DNA of 64,000 bases. Source: UBA974 sp002292405 (GTDB lineage: Bacteria; Bacteroidota; Bacteroidia; Flavobacteriales_D; Sanyastnellaceae). The translations under genes and the position numbers were made by a program. The notes beneath the pieces were generated by a model. The model made no database searches, had not been told where the DNA came from, and saw only the letters and a program-made list of their open reading frames with translations. Location: contig CALTBR010000002.1 in assembly GCA_943842425.1 (NCBI GenBank), forward strand, positions 62,001 through 126,000, given 5' to 3'. This document shows positions 25,179-33,232 of this stretch, piece by piece; the stretch's first letter is position 1, and each line of letters begins with the position of its first letter.

Positions 25179-27050
25179 CTATTCGCAAATCTCTCCGAAG
25201 AATGATAAGAAACTTAAAAGGTCTTGGGTGGTAACTGTTCCATCTCCATTCATATCCGTTGAACAACCTTCTGAGCAGCCAAACTCAGCCAGCAAATCAA
25301 GTACATCATTCACATTTATTGTTCCATCAGAGTTGAAGTCTCCAGGGCATTCTATATAAATGCAACTGTCATCAGAGACGGTTGCTGATGGGTCATAATT
25401 ACTGGCCAATGTATCCATGCAGCCTTCAATTGCTAAAACCTCATCTCCCTCAACCAATTCGTCACAATTGTTATCAACACCTTCAAATGTCCCAGGAGCA
25501 CCAGGATAAACTGTTGCTTCGCTATCGTTACAATCTTCACTGTTAAAGGCATATGGAGTTGTGTTTATAGCGTCACATCCGTTTACAGGGGAGTTGAGAT
25601 CTCCATATCCATCACCATCAATATCTGCCCAAACTTCGAGTCCCTCAAAAACCGTGATTATTTCGGAGTCAAAAAATTCTGCACTTATTGTTTCTGTAAT
25701 ATTTATAATTGCGACATTACCTCCTCCATAAATAGTGTAGACACCTGAGCCAGTCGCATAGAAACTTGCTGATCCTAGATTGTCATCACTGGTGAATGGG
25801 CCATCTTGATCGTAAAAAGTCACATTATAGTTTTCTCCATATGATAATGGGATATTTAAGTCATTAAAATCTGCAGTCAGTTGATCAGTAACAACAGATG
25901 ATGTAAACGATACGTCACCATTTAATACGAAATAAGGATCAGGGTTAAATACACCAAAAAAACCTTCTTCAGCATCACCCCCCCAGCCATCACCAAGTTG
26001 TGTAATTTCTAATGAGGTGAGTGTTAACTGAGTTACAGTCGTAGATGATGAAATCGTGTATGATCCAGGCTCATCAAACAAAACACTAGGGTTGGCAGCG
26101 TTTAATACACAACCATTCACAAGATTAGATTCGTCAATTGTAAAGTTGTGGATCGCATTCGCTCCAAAATTTCCACCTTCAACTATTTGCGCAAGGATGT
26201 TGCCAACCCCATCCGTGAGCACATAGCTTCCTATGACACCTTCAAACTGCATACCATCTTCGTAACTGTCATAAATACTTAATGTATAGCTTCCTGCTCC
26301 AACACATATTTGTTCATTATAAATTGTTTGTCCTTCTGAATAGGGCCCCCCTGAGATAAGCATGTCTCCACTAGAATTTGTGATGAACCATGTTGTTTCA
26401 GCTGGATAATTGTCCGTTAGAATTTCTAGATTGATGATAGAACCATTCGATGGCCCTTCGAAATCCCAATTGTATGATACACCTGCACCTGTGATGAGGT
26501 TTTCGATTTCAACAGACAAAGGAGCACACCCAGAATTTTCAGAGACAGTAAAGCTTGAATTGGCAACTGTTTCACCAGGGTTAATTGTTAAAGGAAGAAA
26601 AAAGCTTTCAGTGAGTGATTGTTCAAAACCGAAAGCTGATGCGATAACGTTGACACTTATTGTCACGAAATACTCACCTGCAGACAATGGTGTGCCACAT
26701 ATGGTTGCGCATCCATAATTGTCACCATTAGATGGATAGTAATATCCGTCGGGACTGTCAGGCGTTAACTCAAGCCCATAAGGCAATCCTGTTATGCTCG
26801 CAATATAGATGCTTTCTAAACTTGCTTCAAGCCCTGATCCTGGGTCAATTACGTTTGAGGGCATGTTAAATGTAGCGACACTTTCATAATATTGTCCAGC
26901 AGTTCCATCAGGTAAAATTTCTGGACAAAGAGTAGGGAACCCATCAATTGCTTGACAACTTATATCTGGAGTACAATCGTTACATGAAGATTGAGCGTAA
27001 TAGCTAACCCCCATCATAAAACACAATATAACAGCAACTAAATATCTCAT
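25179..27050 (-). CDS. Secreted multi-domain protein with PKD-like, MopE-type and dockerin-like modules
   Basis: A 623-residue secreted protein with the shared signal peptide MRYLVAVILCFMMGVSYYAQ. After an Ig-like region comes a PKD-like domain (ENSGCAPLSVEIENL, YNWDFEGPSNG), then beta regions, a MopE-type metal-binding motif (DIDGDGYGD... EDCNDSEATVYPGAP ... EGVDNNCD, about residues 475-540), one C-x-D-x-x-A-S-N-Y-D-P repeat and two dockerin-like loops (DFNSDGTINVNDVLDLLAEF and MNGDGTVTTQDLLSFLSFF) at the end. No T9SS sorting tail is seen. The repeated calcium loops suggest a surface adhesin or assembly role; the ligand is unknown. Gap to the next gene on this strand is the shared leader. 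Confidence 0.8.
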   Translation of the reverse strand: MRYLVAVILCFMMGVSYYAQSSCNDCTPDISCQAIDGFPTLCPEILPDGTAGQYYESVATFNMPSNVIDPGSGLEASLESIYIASITGLPYGLELTPDSPDGYYYPSNGDNYGCATICGTPLSAGEYFVTISVNVIASAFGFEQSLTESFFLPLTINPGETVANSSFTVSENSGCAPLSVEIENLITGAGVSYNWDFEGPSNGSIINLEILTDNYPAETTWFITNSSGDMLISGGPYSEGQTIYNEQICVGAGSYTLSIYDSYEDGMQFEGVIGSYVLTDGVGNILAQIVEGGNFGANAIHNFTIDESNLVNGCVLNAANPSVLFDEPGSYTISSSTTVTQLTLTSLEITQLGDGWGGDAEEGFFGVFNPDPYFVLNGDVSFTSSVVTDQLTADFNDLNIPLSYGENYNVTFYDQDGPFTSDDNLGSASFYATGSGVYTIYGGGNVAIINITETISAEFFDSEIITVFEGLEVWADIDGDGYGDLNSPVNGCDAINTTPYAFNSEDCNDSEATVYPGAPGTFEGVDNNCDELVEGDEVLAIEGCMDTLASNYDPSATVSDDSCIYIECPGDFNSDGTINVNDVLDLLAEFGCSEGCSTDMNGDGTVTTQDLLSFLSFFGEICE

Positions 27051-27110
27051 AGTCTATAATTAAGACTTACAAGATACAGCTATTCAGATTTGCAACCTTA
27101 TCTGAAAGCT
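27051..27110 (-). repeat. Conserved leader, copy B
   Basis: Upstream of the gene starting at 27050. It keeps the AGTCT-TAATTAT-AGACT hairpin next to the ATG, the GTATCTTGTAAGTC block and GGTTGCAAATCTGAATA further up, which it shares with copy D. The distal half present in copies A and C is missing. TTG in GGTTGC lies about 16 bases upstream of TATCTTG and could serve as a -33 element. Confidence 0.78.
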
Positions 27111-27214
27111 TCAATGAAGGTGTCTCTAACCCGAGTAAATAACATAAGATCAATAGTAGCAATAGGGGTATATAACTAGAATGACTGTGTATGTTTAATG
27201 TTTACTTTTGTTAA

Positions 27215-27979
27215 ATGGCAAAACTTCCAAAAGAATACCAGTTTCTAGATTTATCTGATTATGGACGAACTAGTGGGCATTGGATTGCTAAACAACTTAA
27301 GAATACTATATTCACTCCTATACATGTTACTACATTGTTTATTTTCGTGGGGCTTTTTGCAATTGGATTTATGCTCAACGGTTATTATAAAACAGCTGCT
27401 ATTTTTATAATACTCAAGTCTGTTTTAGATGCTGCAGATGGTGAGTTAGCAAGACTTAACAAACAACCTTCATATACAGGTCGCTACTATGATTCTATTG
27501 CGGACATCTTACTTAATTTCTGTTTTCTACTTACTTTTTGGCATGTTACCGAAATTTCAATAATCTATATGTTAATTGCGTTTTTTGGGATTCAACTTCA
27601 AGGTACAGTGTATAATTATTACTATGTGATTCTAAGAAATGCAGTTGAAGGAGATACGACGAGTAGAGTGTTTGAATATGCTCCCCCAAAAGCGCTTAAA
27701 GGAGAAAGTCAACGCACTGTAAATATCTTCTTCAAAATCTATAATATCTTATATATTACTTTTGACAAGATTATGTACCATATGGATAAAAATGCTACTA
27801 AAAGTCTTCCCTTTCCGAAGTGGTTTATGACTTTAGTGTCAATATATGGTCTTGGATTTCAGTTACTATTTATGTCAATTATGCTAATCTTGCAACTTCA
27901 AGATTATGTGATTCCATGTTTTATTGCATATTCGATATTTATATTCGTGTTTGTAGGAATTAGAAAAACTCAACTTTAA
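27215..27979 (+). CDS. CDP-alcohol phosphatidyltransferase family protein
   Basis: A 254-residue integral membrane enzyme of the CDP-alcohol phosphotransferase family, which transfers a phospho-alcohol from a CDP-linked donor during phospholipid synthesis. The catalytic signature D-G-x2-A-R-x8-G-x3-D-x3-D is complete (DGELARLNKQPSYTG followed by RYYDSIAD, about residues 77-100). Around it are about six hydrophobic helices. The acceptor cannot be told from sequence. The gene stands alone on the plus strand with 235 bases upstream, most of that shared with the divergent leader region. Confidence 0.88.
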   Translation: MAKLPKEYQFLDLSDYGRTSGHWIAKQLKNTIFTPIHVTTLFIFVGLFAIGFMLNGYYKTAAIFIILKSVLDAADGELARLNKQPSYTGRYYDSIADILLNFCFLLTFWHVTEISIIYMLIAFFGIQLQGTVYNYYYVILRNAVEGDTTSRVFEYAPPKALKGESQRTVNIFFKIYNILYITFDKIMYHMDKNATKSLPFPKWFMTLVSIYGLGFQLLFMSIMLILQLQDYVIPCFIAYSIFIFVFVGIRKTQL

Positions 27980-28105
27980 ACTTTTGTCAATTTTGGCACC
28001 TTTTGTTCTGTATAAATCTATATTGGTATAGCCTACCTGAATGTAAAAAACCATATAGATTCGCTAATAACTCCATCTTCTCTCTATAAAAAAAGATATA
28101 TTACA

Positions 28106-28426
28106 ATGTTTACACAATCTAAATGTATTCCGTGTCAAGGCGGAATACCTCCTCTTAGAGACTCTGAAGTTCGACCTTTTTTAAAATTAATTGATAAAGA
28201 TTGGTCAGTAGTCGATGAAAAGAAGTTAGTTAGAAATTTTCAATTTGACAGCTATCAATTAGCCATTGATTTCACCAATTCCGTTGCTGAATTATCCGAA
28301 AACGAAGGTCATCATCCATACATTCATATAAATTTTAAAACTGTAAAAATTATACTATTTACTCACAAAATTGATGGTTTACATGAAAACGATTTTGTAT
28401 TAGCAAGTAAAATTGATAGCCTCTAA
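28106..28426 (+). CDS. 4a-hydroxytetrahydrobiopterin dehydratase (PCD/DCoH family)
   Basis: A 106-residue protein of the pterin-4-alpha-carbinolamine dehydratase family. The family motif with paired histidines is present as ENEGHHPYIHINFKTVKI, followed by LFTHKIDGLHENDF, in which the TH and GL-x-x-x-D parts are conserved. The enzyme recycles the pterin cofactor after aromatic amino-acid hydroxylation; in bacteria without such hydroxylases the family may serve molybdopterin or other pterins. The first 20 residues contain CIPCQGG, a start seen in many bacterial members. No hydroxylase is encoded nearby. Confidence 0.9.
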   Translation: MFTQSKCIPCQGGIPPLRDSEVRPFLKLIDKDWSVVDEKKLVRNFQFDSYQLAIDFTNSVAELSENEGHHPYIHINFKTVKIILFTHKIDGLHENDFVLASKIDSL

Positions 28427-28527
28427 AATATTGATTTAAAAAATTAATAAATCGCATTTTCTTGTCTGAATGTGATAATTTCAATAGCTTTTCGTGAAAT
28501 ATTCACACTACGTAAATAGAGTATGGT

Positions 28528-28644
28528 ATGGAATTTGAACTTAGCTTAATGATGAATTACAGAAAATATTACGAAAGAAAAAAAAGAATAAAGCAAACTG
28601 ACAGTAAAAAAGGGCTTCAACTGTTAAGTGATGCATTAGCATAG
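28528..28644 (+). CDS. Small basic open frame, 38 residues
   Basis: ATG 28528 to TAG 28644 encodes MEFELSLMMNYRKYYERKKR followed by IKQTDSKKGLQLLSDALA. The peptide is basic and probably helical. It is the only notable content of the 346-base gap between the pterin dehydratase and the next gene. No family is recognised and it may be a chance frame. Confidence 0.22.
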   Translation: MEFELSLMMNYRKYYERKKRIKQTDSKKGLQLLSDALA

Positions 28645-28772
28645 CTGATATTGAATAAGCAGCTAGGAAAATATGACATATGAACCAATTTATCTTAATA
28701 ATAATTTAACATCCTACTAATGCAAATGAGTTGTATGTCTATAGCGAATTTCAACATCTAAAAAACAACATC

Positions 28773-29384
28773 ATGCGTTTATTTACTTTTATCTTTTTAT
28801 CTTTTTCTATTGCCTTTAATGCATCAGGCCAATCTGATGATACTGAGTTTGCTGAATATGGAACAACTCTAGCAATTAGCCCATTTGGTCCTGGGTTAAG
28901 CCTAACTTACAATGTTGATACGAAGAATTCAATCACTGCTGCCTTTGGATTTTCTCCTGAAGTTAGCGCTCCTGAAGCTTTATTACCTGATTTTGAAAGC
29001 AGCAGCTATTCTGTTAGCGGAACTTCATCGTGGATGGGTGTTTTCTGGCGTCACAGACCATTTGAAAATCAAAACATTGGATTTAACTTAGGGATGGCAT
29101 CTGGACAAATCGAAAACAATCTTGAAGATGATGCAGACGATCATCTTACTTACAGTGTGAACTATACAGAAAACCCTGTTATGTATCTAGGAGTCAATTA
29201 TGGTTCAAAGCCAGTTAAAGGTTTGCAGTTTGGTATTGAACTTGGAGTTCTCTCAACAGGAGGAGCGACTGTGCAATACTCTGGGCATGAAGAGGAAATT
29301 GAGGCTGCCATAGATGATATTAAGAGCAAGTTTGCTTGGTCAATGCTGCCAAATCTACAATTGTCTGTATCTTATGGTTTCTAA
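28773..29384 (+). CDS. Outer-membrane beta-barrel-like secreted protein
   Basis: A 203-residue protein counted from ATG 28773, which gives a clean signal peptide (MRLFTFIFLSFSIAFNASGQ); an upstream ATG at 28731 would add 14 residues that disturb it. The mature part has alternating polar and hydrophobic strands (GTTLAISPFGPGLSLTYNV, KGLQFGIELGVLS) and ends in aromatic LSVSYGF, as outer-membrane barrels do. No specific family is recognised. A strong terminator follows directly, so it appears to be a single-gene unit. Confidence 0.72.
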   Translation: MRLFTFIFLSFSIAFNASGQSDDTEFAEYGTTLAISPFGPGLSLTYNVDTKNSITAAFGFSPEVSAPEALLPDFESSSYSVSGTSSWMGVFWRHRPFENQNIGFNLGMASGQIENNLEDDADDHLTYSVNYTENPVMYLGVNYGSKPVKGLQFGIELGVLSTGGATVQYSGHEEEIEAAIDDIKSKFAWSMLPNLQLSVSYGF

Positions 29385-29437
29385 CCAATAATTGTATTTG
29401 TTGTAAAAACTATATCTTTAGTTTTCAATCATAAACC

Positions 29438-29477
29438 AAAAAGAGTGTGCAGTTTTTCTAACTCCACACTCTTTTTT
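29438..29477 (+). terminator. Rho-independent terminator
   Basis: AAAAAGAGTGTG (29438-29449) pairs perfectly with CACACTCTTTTT (29465-29476), a 12-bp stem with a 15-base loop and a T tract. It lies about 55 bases after the barrel-protein stop and is symmetric enough to act in both directions. Confidence 0.85.
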
Positions 29478-29604
29478 AGTTTACATCTAATCCTAGACTT
29501 GGTCTTCCCAAATCTAACCTTCTGAGCTGTGAGAGACAACGTCAACCAACATAGTACGATTGTAAAGTAGTTTTATATTTTAATTATTGAATAGATATAA
29601 CAAA

Positions 29605-29793
29605 TTAATGCATCTGTGTATCTATTTTTTTCGATACACCTTCATCAACAATGATAACATTTATGGAAGCCGAATCTCTCTCACTAGCGGATAGTTTTAA
29701 TGTATCATGATTGTTGATGACAGAATGATATGGTTTTTTCTCTGTACAGCTAACCGTCATATAACAAACTATACCAGCTATTAAATATCTCAT
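29605..29793 (-). CDS. Small predicted lipoprotein with the shared MRYL signal start
   Basis: A 62-residue protein whose first 16 residues, MRYLIAGIVCYMTVSC, form a signal peptide ending in a lipobox-like VSC, so the mature protein would be a lipid-anchored peptide of about 47 polar residues. No domain is recognised. Its leader (29794-29898) and signal peptide match those of the much larger secreted proteins at 23837, 25179 and 62155, while the rest does not. It could be a true small lipoprotein or what is left after a larger body was lost behind a conserved leader. Confidence 0.55.
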   Translation of the reverse strand: MRYLIAGIVCYMTVSCTEKKPYHSVINNHDTLKLSASERDSASINVIIVDEGVSKKIDTQMH

Positions 29794-29898
29794 AGTCTAT
29801 AATTAAGACTTACAAGATACAGCTATTCAGATTTATAGCCTCGGCATATCTTCTATTTTAAGACTAAGTAGGTCTACGCACTAAGTAACAGCTAGACT
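29794..29898 (-). repeat. Conserved leader, copy C
   Basis: About 105 bases upstream of the small lipoprotein gene, nearly identical to copy A including the distal part (AGCCTCGGCATATCT and CGCACTAAGTAACAGCTAGA in plus-strand reading). It keeps the AGTCT-TAATTAT-AGACT hairpin next to the ATG. The region between the two conserved blocks differs by a few substitutions, including a different small palindrome. Confidence 0.8.
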
Positions 29899-29906
29899 AG
29901 AAAGGA

Positions 29907-30290
29907 CTACTCGACTACAAACTTCTTCTCTACTGACCCATCATCATAGATGTAGAAGAGGATTTGGTTGGTGGGTTGATTGACTTCACGTTCTAAAGCA
30001 TGAACTACCTTCTCAAGTTTTTTGTTTATGGTTTCTTCATTAATCAACTCGACTCCCATGGCTCCATTAAATCCTTCATTAAAAAAATCCCAAAGAATTC
30101 GACTTAGTGAAACTCCATCAATATCCTCACTAAACCATTCATGGCCACCTGGTTGTCCATTTTCTTCTACCACAGTGTATAATGAAACACATGTTCCATT
30201 TTGATGCTGGCAGACATTGAGCCTGACTTTTTTATTAATAAACACTAGAAGCAAAACCTTATTTCTAGATTTTACTTTATAAGTGCACAC
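29907..30290 (-). CDS. Hypothetical protein, start uncertain
   Basis: A 127-residue soluble protein with no recognised family. It has a beta-strand-rich first third (NKVLLLVFINKKVRLNVCQH) and a helical second half (NEETINKKLEKVVHALEREV), ending in a strand (NQILFYIYDDGSVEKKFVVE). The only start is GTG 30290. The frame stays open ten codons further upstream (GSKQITQEWV) to a TAG without an ATG, so the gene may be 5' truncated. It sits upstream of leader copy C on the same strand. Confidence 0.5.
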   Translation of the reverse strand: MCTYKVKSRNKVLLLVFINKKVRLNVCQHQNGTCVSLYTVVEENGQPGGHEWFSEDIDGVSLSRILWDFFNEGFNGAMGVELINEETINKKLEKVVHALEREVNQPTNQILFYIYDDGSVEKKFVVE

Positions 30291-30544
30291 CCACTCTTGA
30301 GTAATCTGTTTCGATCCCTACTGACAATCACCCCTATATATTTCTAGTACCGTGTCCACTTAATACTCGTCATGATAATAACTAGTTTACAAGTACTCAA
30401 AGGATACATAAATAGTTGAATTAATGTGTAATTAGAGGTCAGTAATCGCAAACATGAATAAATATTACAATATTGTTTGATTTATTCTTTTGGATAGACC
30501 ATAAATACAATATCTTCGTATTTTATAAATAAAATATTTTTAAT

Positions 30545-30736
30545 ATGAGTAACGGAACAGTTAAATTCTTCAATGATTCAAAGGGATTTGGATTCATTAC
30601 ACCAGAAGAAGGTGGAAAAGACGTCTTTGTACATGCAAATGGCGTTCTTGATGAAATTCATGAAGGAGACAATGTAAGCTATGATGTAGAAGAAGGTCCT
30701 AAAGGACTGAACGCGGTAAATGTCAAAGTAGTTTAA
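30545..30736 (+). CDS. cspA: Cold-shock domain protein
   Basis: A 63-residue single-domain cold-shock protein that binds single-stranded nucleic acid and acts as an RNA chaperone. Both RNA-binding motifs are present: RNP1 as KGFGFI (SKGFGFITPEEGG) and RNP2 as VFVHAN. Length and sequence are normal for the family. It is monocistronic with about 250 AT-rich bases upstream, in line with the long 5' leaders of csp mRNAs, and is followed by a long hairpin terminator. Which csp paralogue it is cannot be decided. Confidence 0.95.
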   Translation: MSNGTVKFFNDSKGFGFITPEEGGKDVFVHANGVLDEIHEGDNVSYDVEEGPKGLNAVNVKVV

Positions 30737-30847
30737 TTTAATTTAAAGCTTTAACATATCGGTAACCGACAGAGAAACATTATATATGCGAAACTGTTAG
30801 ATTCGATAAATAGCTACTATACAGTGTTCAATGCACTCGTATAATCT

Positions 30848-30887
30848 TAATCCTCATGTTACTACAGCAGTAGTATCATGAGGATTA
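30848..30887. terminator. Long hairpin terminator between convergent genes
   Basis: TAATCCTCATG (30848-30858) pairs with CATGAGGATTA (30877-30887), and inside it TACTAC pairs with GTAGTA, giving a 17-bp stem broken by a single T-T mismatch. It lies between cspA and the convergent T9SS gene, so it can end both transcripts. Confidence 0.85.
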
Positions 30888-30905
30888 TCTCTTTTGTATA
30901 GATTC

Positions 30906-32390
30906 TTAGTTCACTACCGTAACTGGAATCATCGAACGAATCTTAGAAAGGCCGTAGGTAACAGAGATAAAGTAATTGCCCGGAGAAAAATTATAAGCGG
31001 GAATTGAAACGCCACTACCCACAAAGCAAATATCACCCTGAGTGTTGAACACTTTGTAAGAGCAAAGTTCAGACGACGACACACCAGTGAGCTGAATTAC
31101 TGAAGAGGATAGAGCTGGATTTGGATAAATTGAGGGAGATGTACTCTCTGAAGATAAAATTCCAACGGAATTTTGAAATAACGGGTCATTTTTAATTACT
31201 AAGCCTGGGGTAATAGAATTTACGTCAGGAATGACGTTGAGGGAATCAATGCGATAAAGACAGATACTTTGGGCTCCGTTGAGGAATCCTTTCGTAGAGC
31301 CTAAAACCCAAATACGCCCCTGATCATCTATCTTCATATCTGATGGCTTTTCATCGAAGTTAGTCCCTAATATTCCAGAATTAATATACCCTCCAAAAGA
31401 ACCTAACCAAGTGATTACCATGTCTGTACTTGAAGTCAGACCAAAGTCTATGTGAGCTAATTTAAGAAGCTGATCCCCGTACCAATCTAGCTTGCACCCA
31501 TCGACGAATATATTCCCAGAGGTATTAATTGGCATGCCTGGTGTTCCGTTTTCAGATGTAAGAGTTATGACTCCATGACCTAAAGGAAGAGTGGCCCTTT
31601 CAAAAGAATAAAGCAGCATTAAACCCTCATCATTCACAGCTAAATCTCTGGCGTAATTATCTCCGTAAGTTTCAGTATCCGGTTGAATACGAGCCCAAAT
31701 CGGCTCACCATTTGCCCCCCAAGCCCAAATAGTAGATTGCTTAACACCATCTATTTCCGTAGTTCCAGTGACGTATAAAGTGTCGCCGTAAACCTTTGCC
31801 GACTCAACTGTTTCAGTTGTAACTGGATGTCCCCAAGTGGTATATGAAAAGTCTGAAAGACCTGTAATTGGCTCGTTTATGTTAACAAGGAAACCATCGC
31901 CTTCGCTCTCTCCCACCGCCCATCTAGAACCACGCCAATTAATGGCACTTACAGGAAGTTGGTTGTTGATATGGGTAAATTCATGAGACGAAATAATTTG
32001 GCCTTCAGAACCTAAATTTTCTACGATGTAAACGACAAGGTTGTAAGTACCGTTACTCCCTAAACGCTGGGAAAGTATGGTAATCTCATCTGAGTTATCT
32101 ACGCCAGTGTCCCACGCATCCACCACCTGCTCAACAGGGGTGTCGTATGGGGTGAGTAAGCTCCAAGCGAATTGGAAATCTTCGTCATAGAATATCACAT
32201 AGCCCCTCACATTTCCTGTACCATCACTAGAAGTAGAACCCAAGACGTAGGTTCCATTATCAACTGGCAAAACGGTATTCCCTTGATCGACTCCAGGACC
32301 ACCAACTATCCTGAGCTGTATCTCGCTCTGAGCAAAAACAGAACACGTAAAAGAGAGTACTAAAGATGTGAAAATAATAGCTGTTTTCAT
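30906..32390 (-). CDS. Secreted protein with T9SS type A sorting domain
   Basis: A 494-residue secreted protein. It has a signal peptide (1-20, MKTAIIFTSLVLSFTCSVFA), a body of repeated beta blades such as NGTYVLGSTSSDGTG and SAKVYGDTLYVTGTTEIDG that suggests a beta-propeller, and a C-terminal sorting domain (PSIYPNPALSSSVIQL to NYFISVTYG). The protein should leave the cell by T9SS. No catalytic motif was seen. Its start overlaps the kdsA stop by 4 bases (ATGA), making it the last gene of a five-gene operon, though a functional link to KDO synthesis is not obvious. Confidence 0.82.
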   Translation of the reverse strand: MKTAIIFTSLVLSFTCSVFAQSEIQLRIVGGPGVDQGNTVLPVDNGTYVLGSTSSDGTGNVRGYVIFYDEDFQFAWSLLTPYDTPVEQVVDAWDTGVDNSDEITILSQRLGSNGTYNLVVYIVENLGSEGQIISSHEFTHINNQLPVSAINWRGSRWAVGESEGDGFLVNINEPITGLSDFSYTTWGHPVTTETVESAKVYGDTLYVTGTTEIDGVKQSTIWAWGANGEPIWARIQPDTETYGDNYARDLAVNDEGLMLLYSFERATLPLGHGVITLTSENGTPGMPINTSGNIFVDGCKLDWYGDQLLKLAHIDFGLTSSTDMVITWLGSFGGYINSGILGTNFDEKPSDMKIDDQGRIWVLGSTKGFLNGAQSICLYRIDSLNVIPDVNSITPGLVIKNDPLFQNSVGILSSESTSPSIYPNPALSSSVIQLTGVSSSELCSYKVFNTQGDICFVGSGVSIPAYNFSPGNYFISVTYGLSKIRSMIPVTVVN

Positions 32391-33232
32391 GAGCGCACTA
32401 CTTCGTGAATTTTAGAAAGGGTTTTTAGTAAACCTGGAAAATCATCAAGGTGTAGCATATTTGCACCATCAGATAAAGCTTCAGAAGGTCTAGGATGGGT
32501 TTCAATAAATACCGCATCCACTCCAGCAGCTACAGCAGCACGTCCTAAGCTCTCAATGAAATGAGGTGTTCCACCGGTAACTCCCGAGGTTTGGTTTGGT
32601 CGTTGTAGGCTGTGTGTGAGATCCATCACTGTTGGTGCGAATGAACGCATAACAGGGATTCCTCGCATATCCACCACCAAGTCCTCATACCCAAATGTGG
32701 TTCCTCTTTCAGTGACCCAAACATCATCATTACCCGCATCCCGAACTTTCTGCACAGCATGTATCATAGATTCTGCCGATATGAATTGGCCTTTTTTAAT
32801 GTTCACTGTACAGCCAGTCTTAGCGGCTGCTACAAGAAGGTCCGTCTGCCTGCACAAGAAAGCTGGGATTTGCAACACGTCAACAAATTCAGCCACCATA
32901 GAAGCCTCTGCAGCAGTATGAATATCCGTAATCACCTTAACTCCATACTTTTCTCTCACTTTTCCAAGTAAAGCAAGAGCCTCAGCATCTCCTATACCCG
33001 TAAAGCTATCCATCCTTGACCTGTTCGCTTTTCTGTAAGATGCCTTAAAGATGATGGGTAAACCTAACTCCCTACATGTCCCTATTACCCTATCGGCCAC
33101 TTCGAAAAGTTCTTTCTCCCCCTCAACTACACACGGTCCTGCAATCACAAGAAGCTTACCTTTGGATACTTCAGAAAAAGCTTGCTTCTGCAAGTCCGTT
33201 TGTTTATTTGAGAATGTCTGTAAATCCATCAT
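32387..33232 (-). CDS. kdsA: 3-deoxy-8-phosphooctulonate synthase
   Basis: KdsA condenses arabinose-5-phosphate with phosphoenolpyruvate to KDO-8-phosphate, the first committed step of the lipopolysaccharide inner core. The 281-residue length is normal. Family markers are LVIAGPCVVEGEKELFEVAD near the start, IIFKASYRKANRSR (substrate-binding KASFDKANR equivalent), VDVLQIPAFLCRQTDLLVAA, and the C-terminal IETHPRPSEALSDG. It begins directly after the stop of the upstream gene (TAA then ATG) and overlaps the next by 4 bases. Confidence 0.96.
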   Translation of the reverse strand: MMDLQTFSNKQTDLQKQAFSEVSKGKLLVIAGPCVVEGEKELFEVADRVIGTCRELGLPIIFKASYRKANRSRMDSFTGIGDAEALALLGKVREKYGVKVITDIHTAAEASMVAEFVDVLQIPAFLCRQTDLLVAAAKTGCTVNIKKGQFISAESMIHAVQKVRDAGNDDVWVTERGTTFGYEDLVVDMRGIPVMRSFAPTVMDLTHSLQRPNQTSGVTGGTPHFIESLGRAAVAAGVDAVFIETHPRPSEALSDGANMLHLDDFPGLLKTLSKIHEVVRS

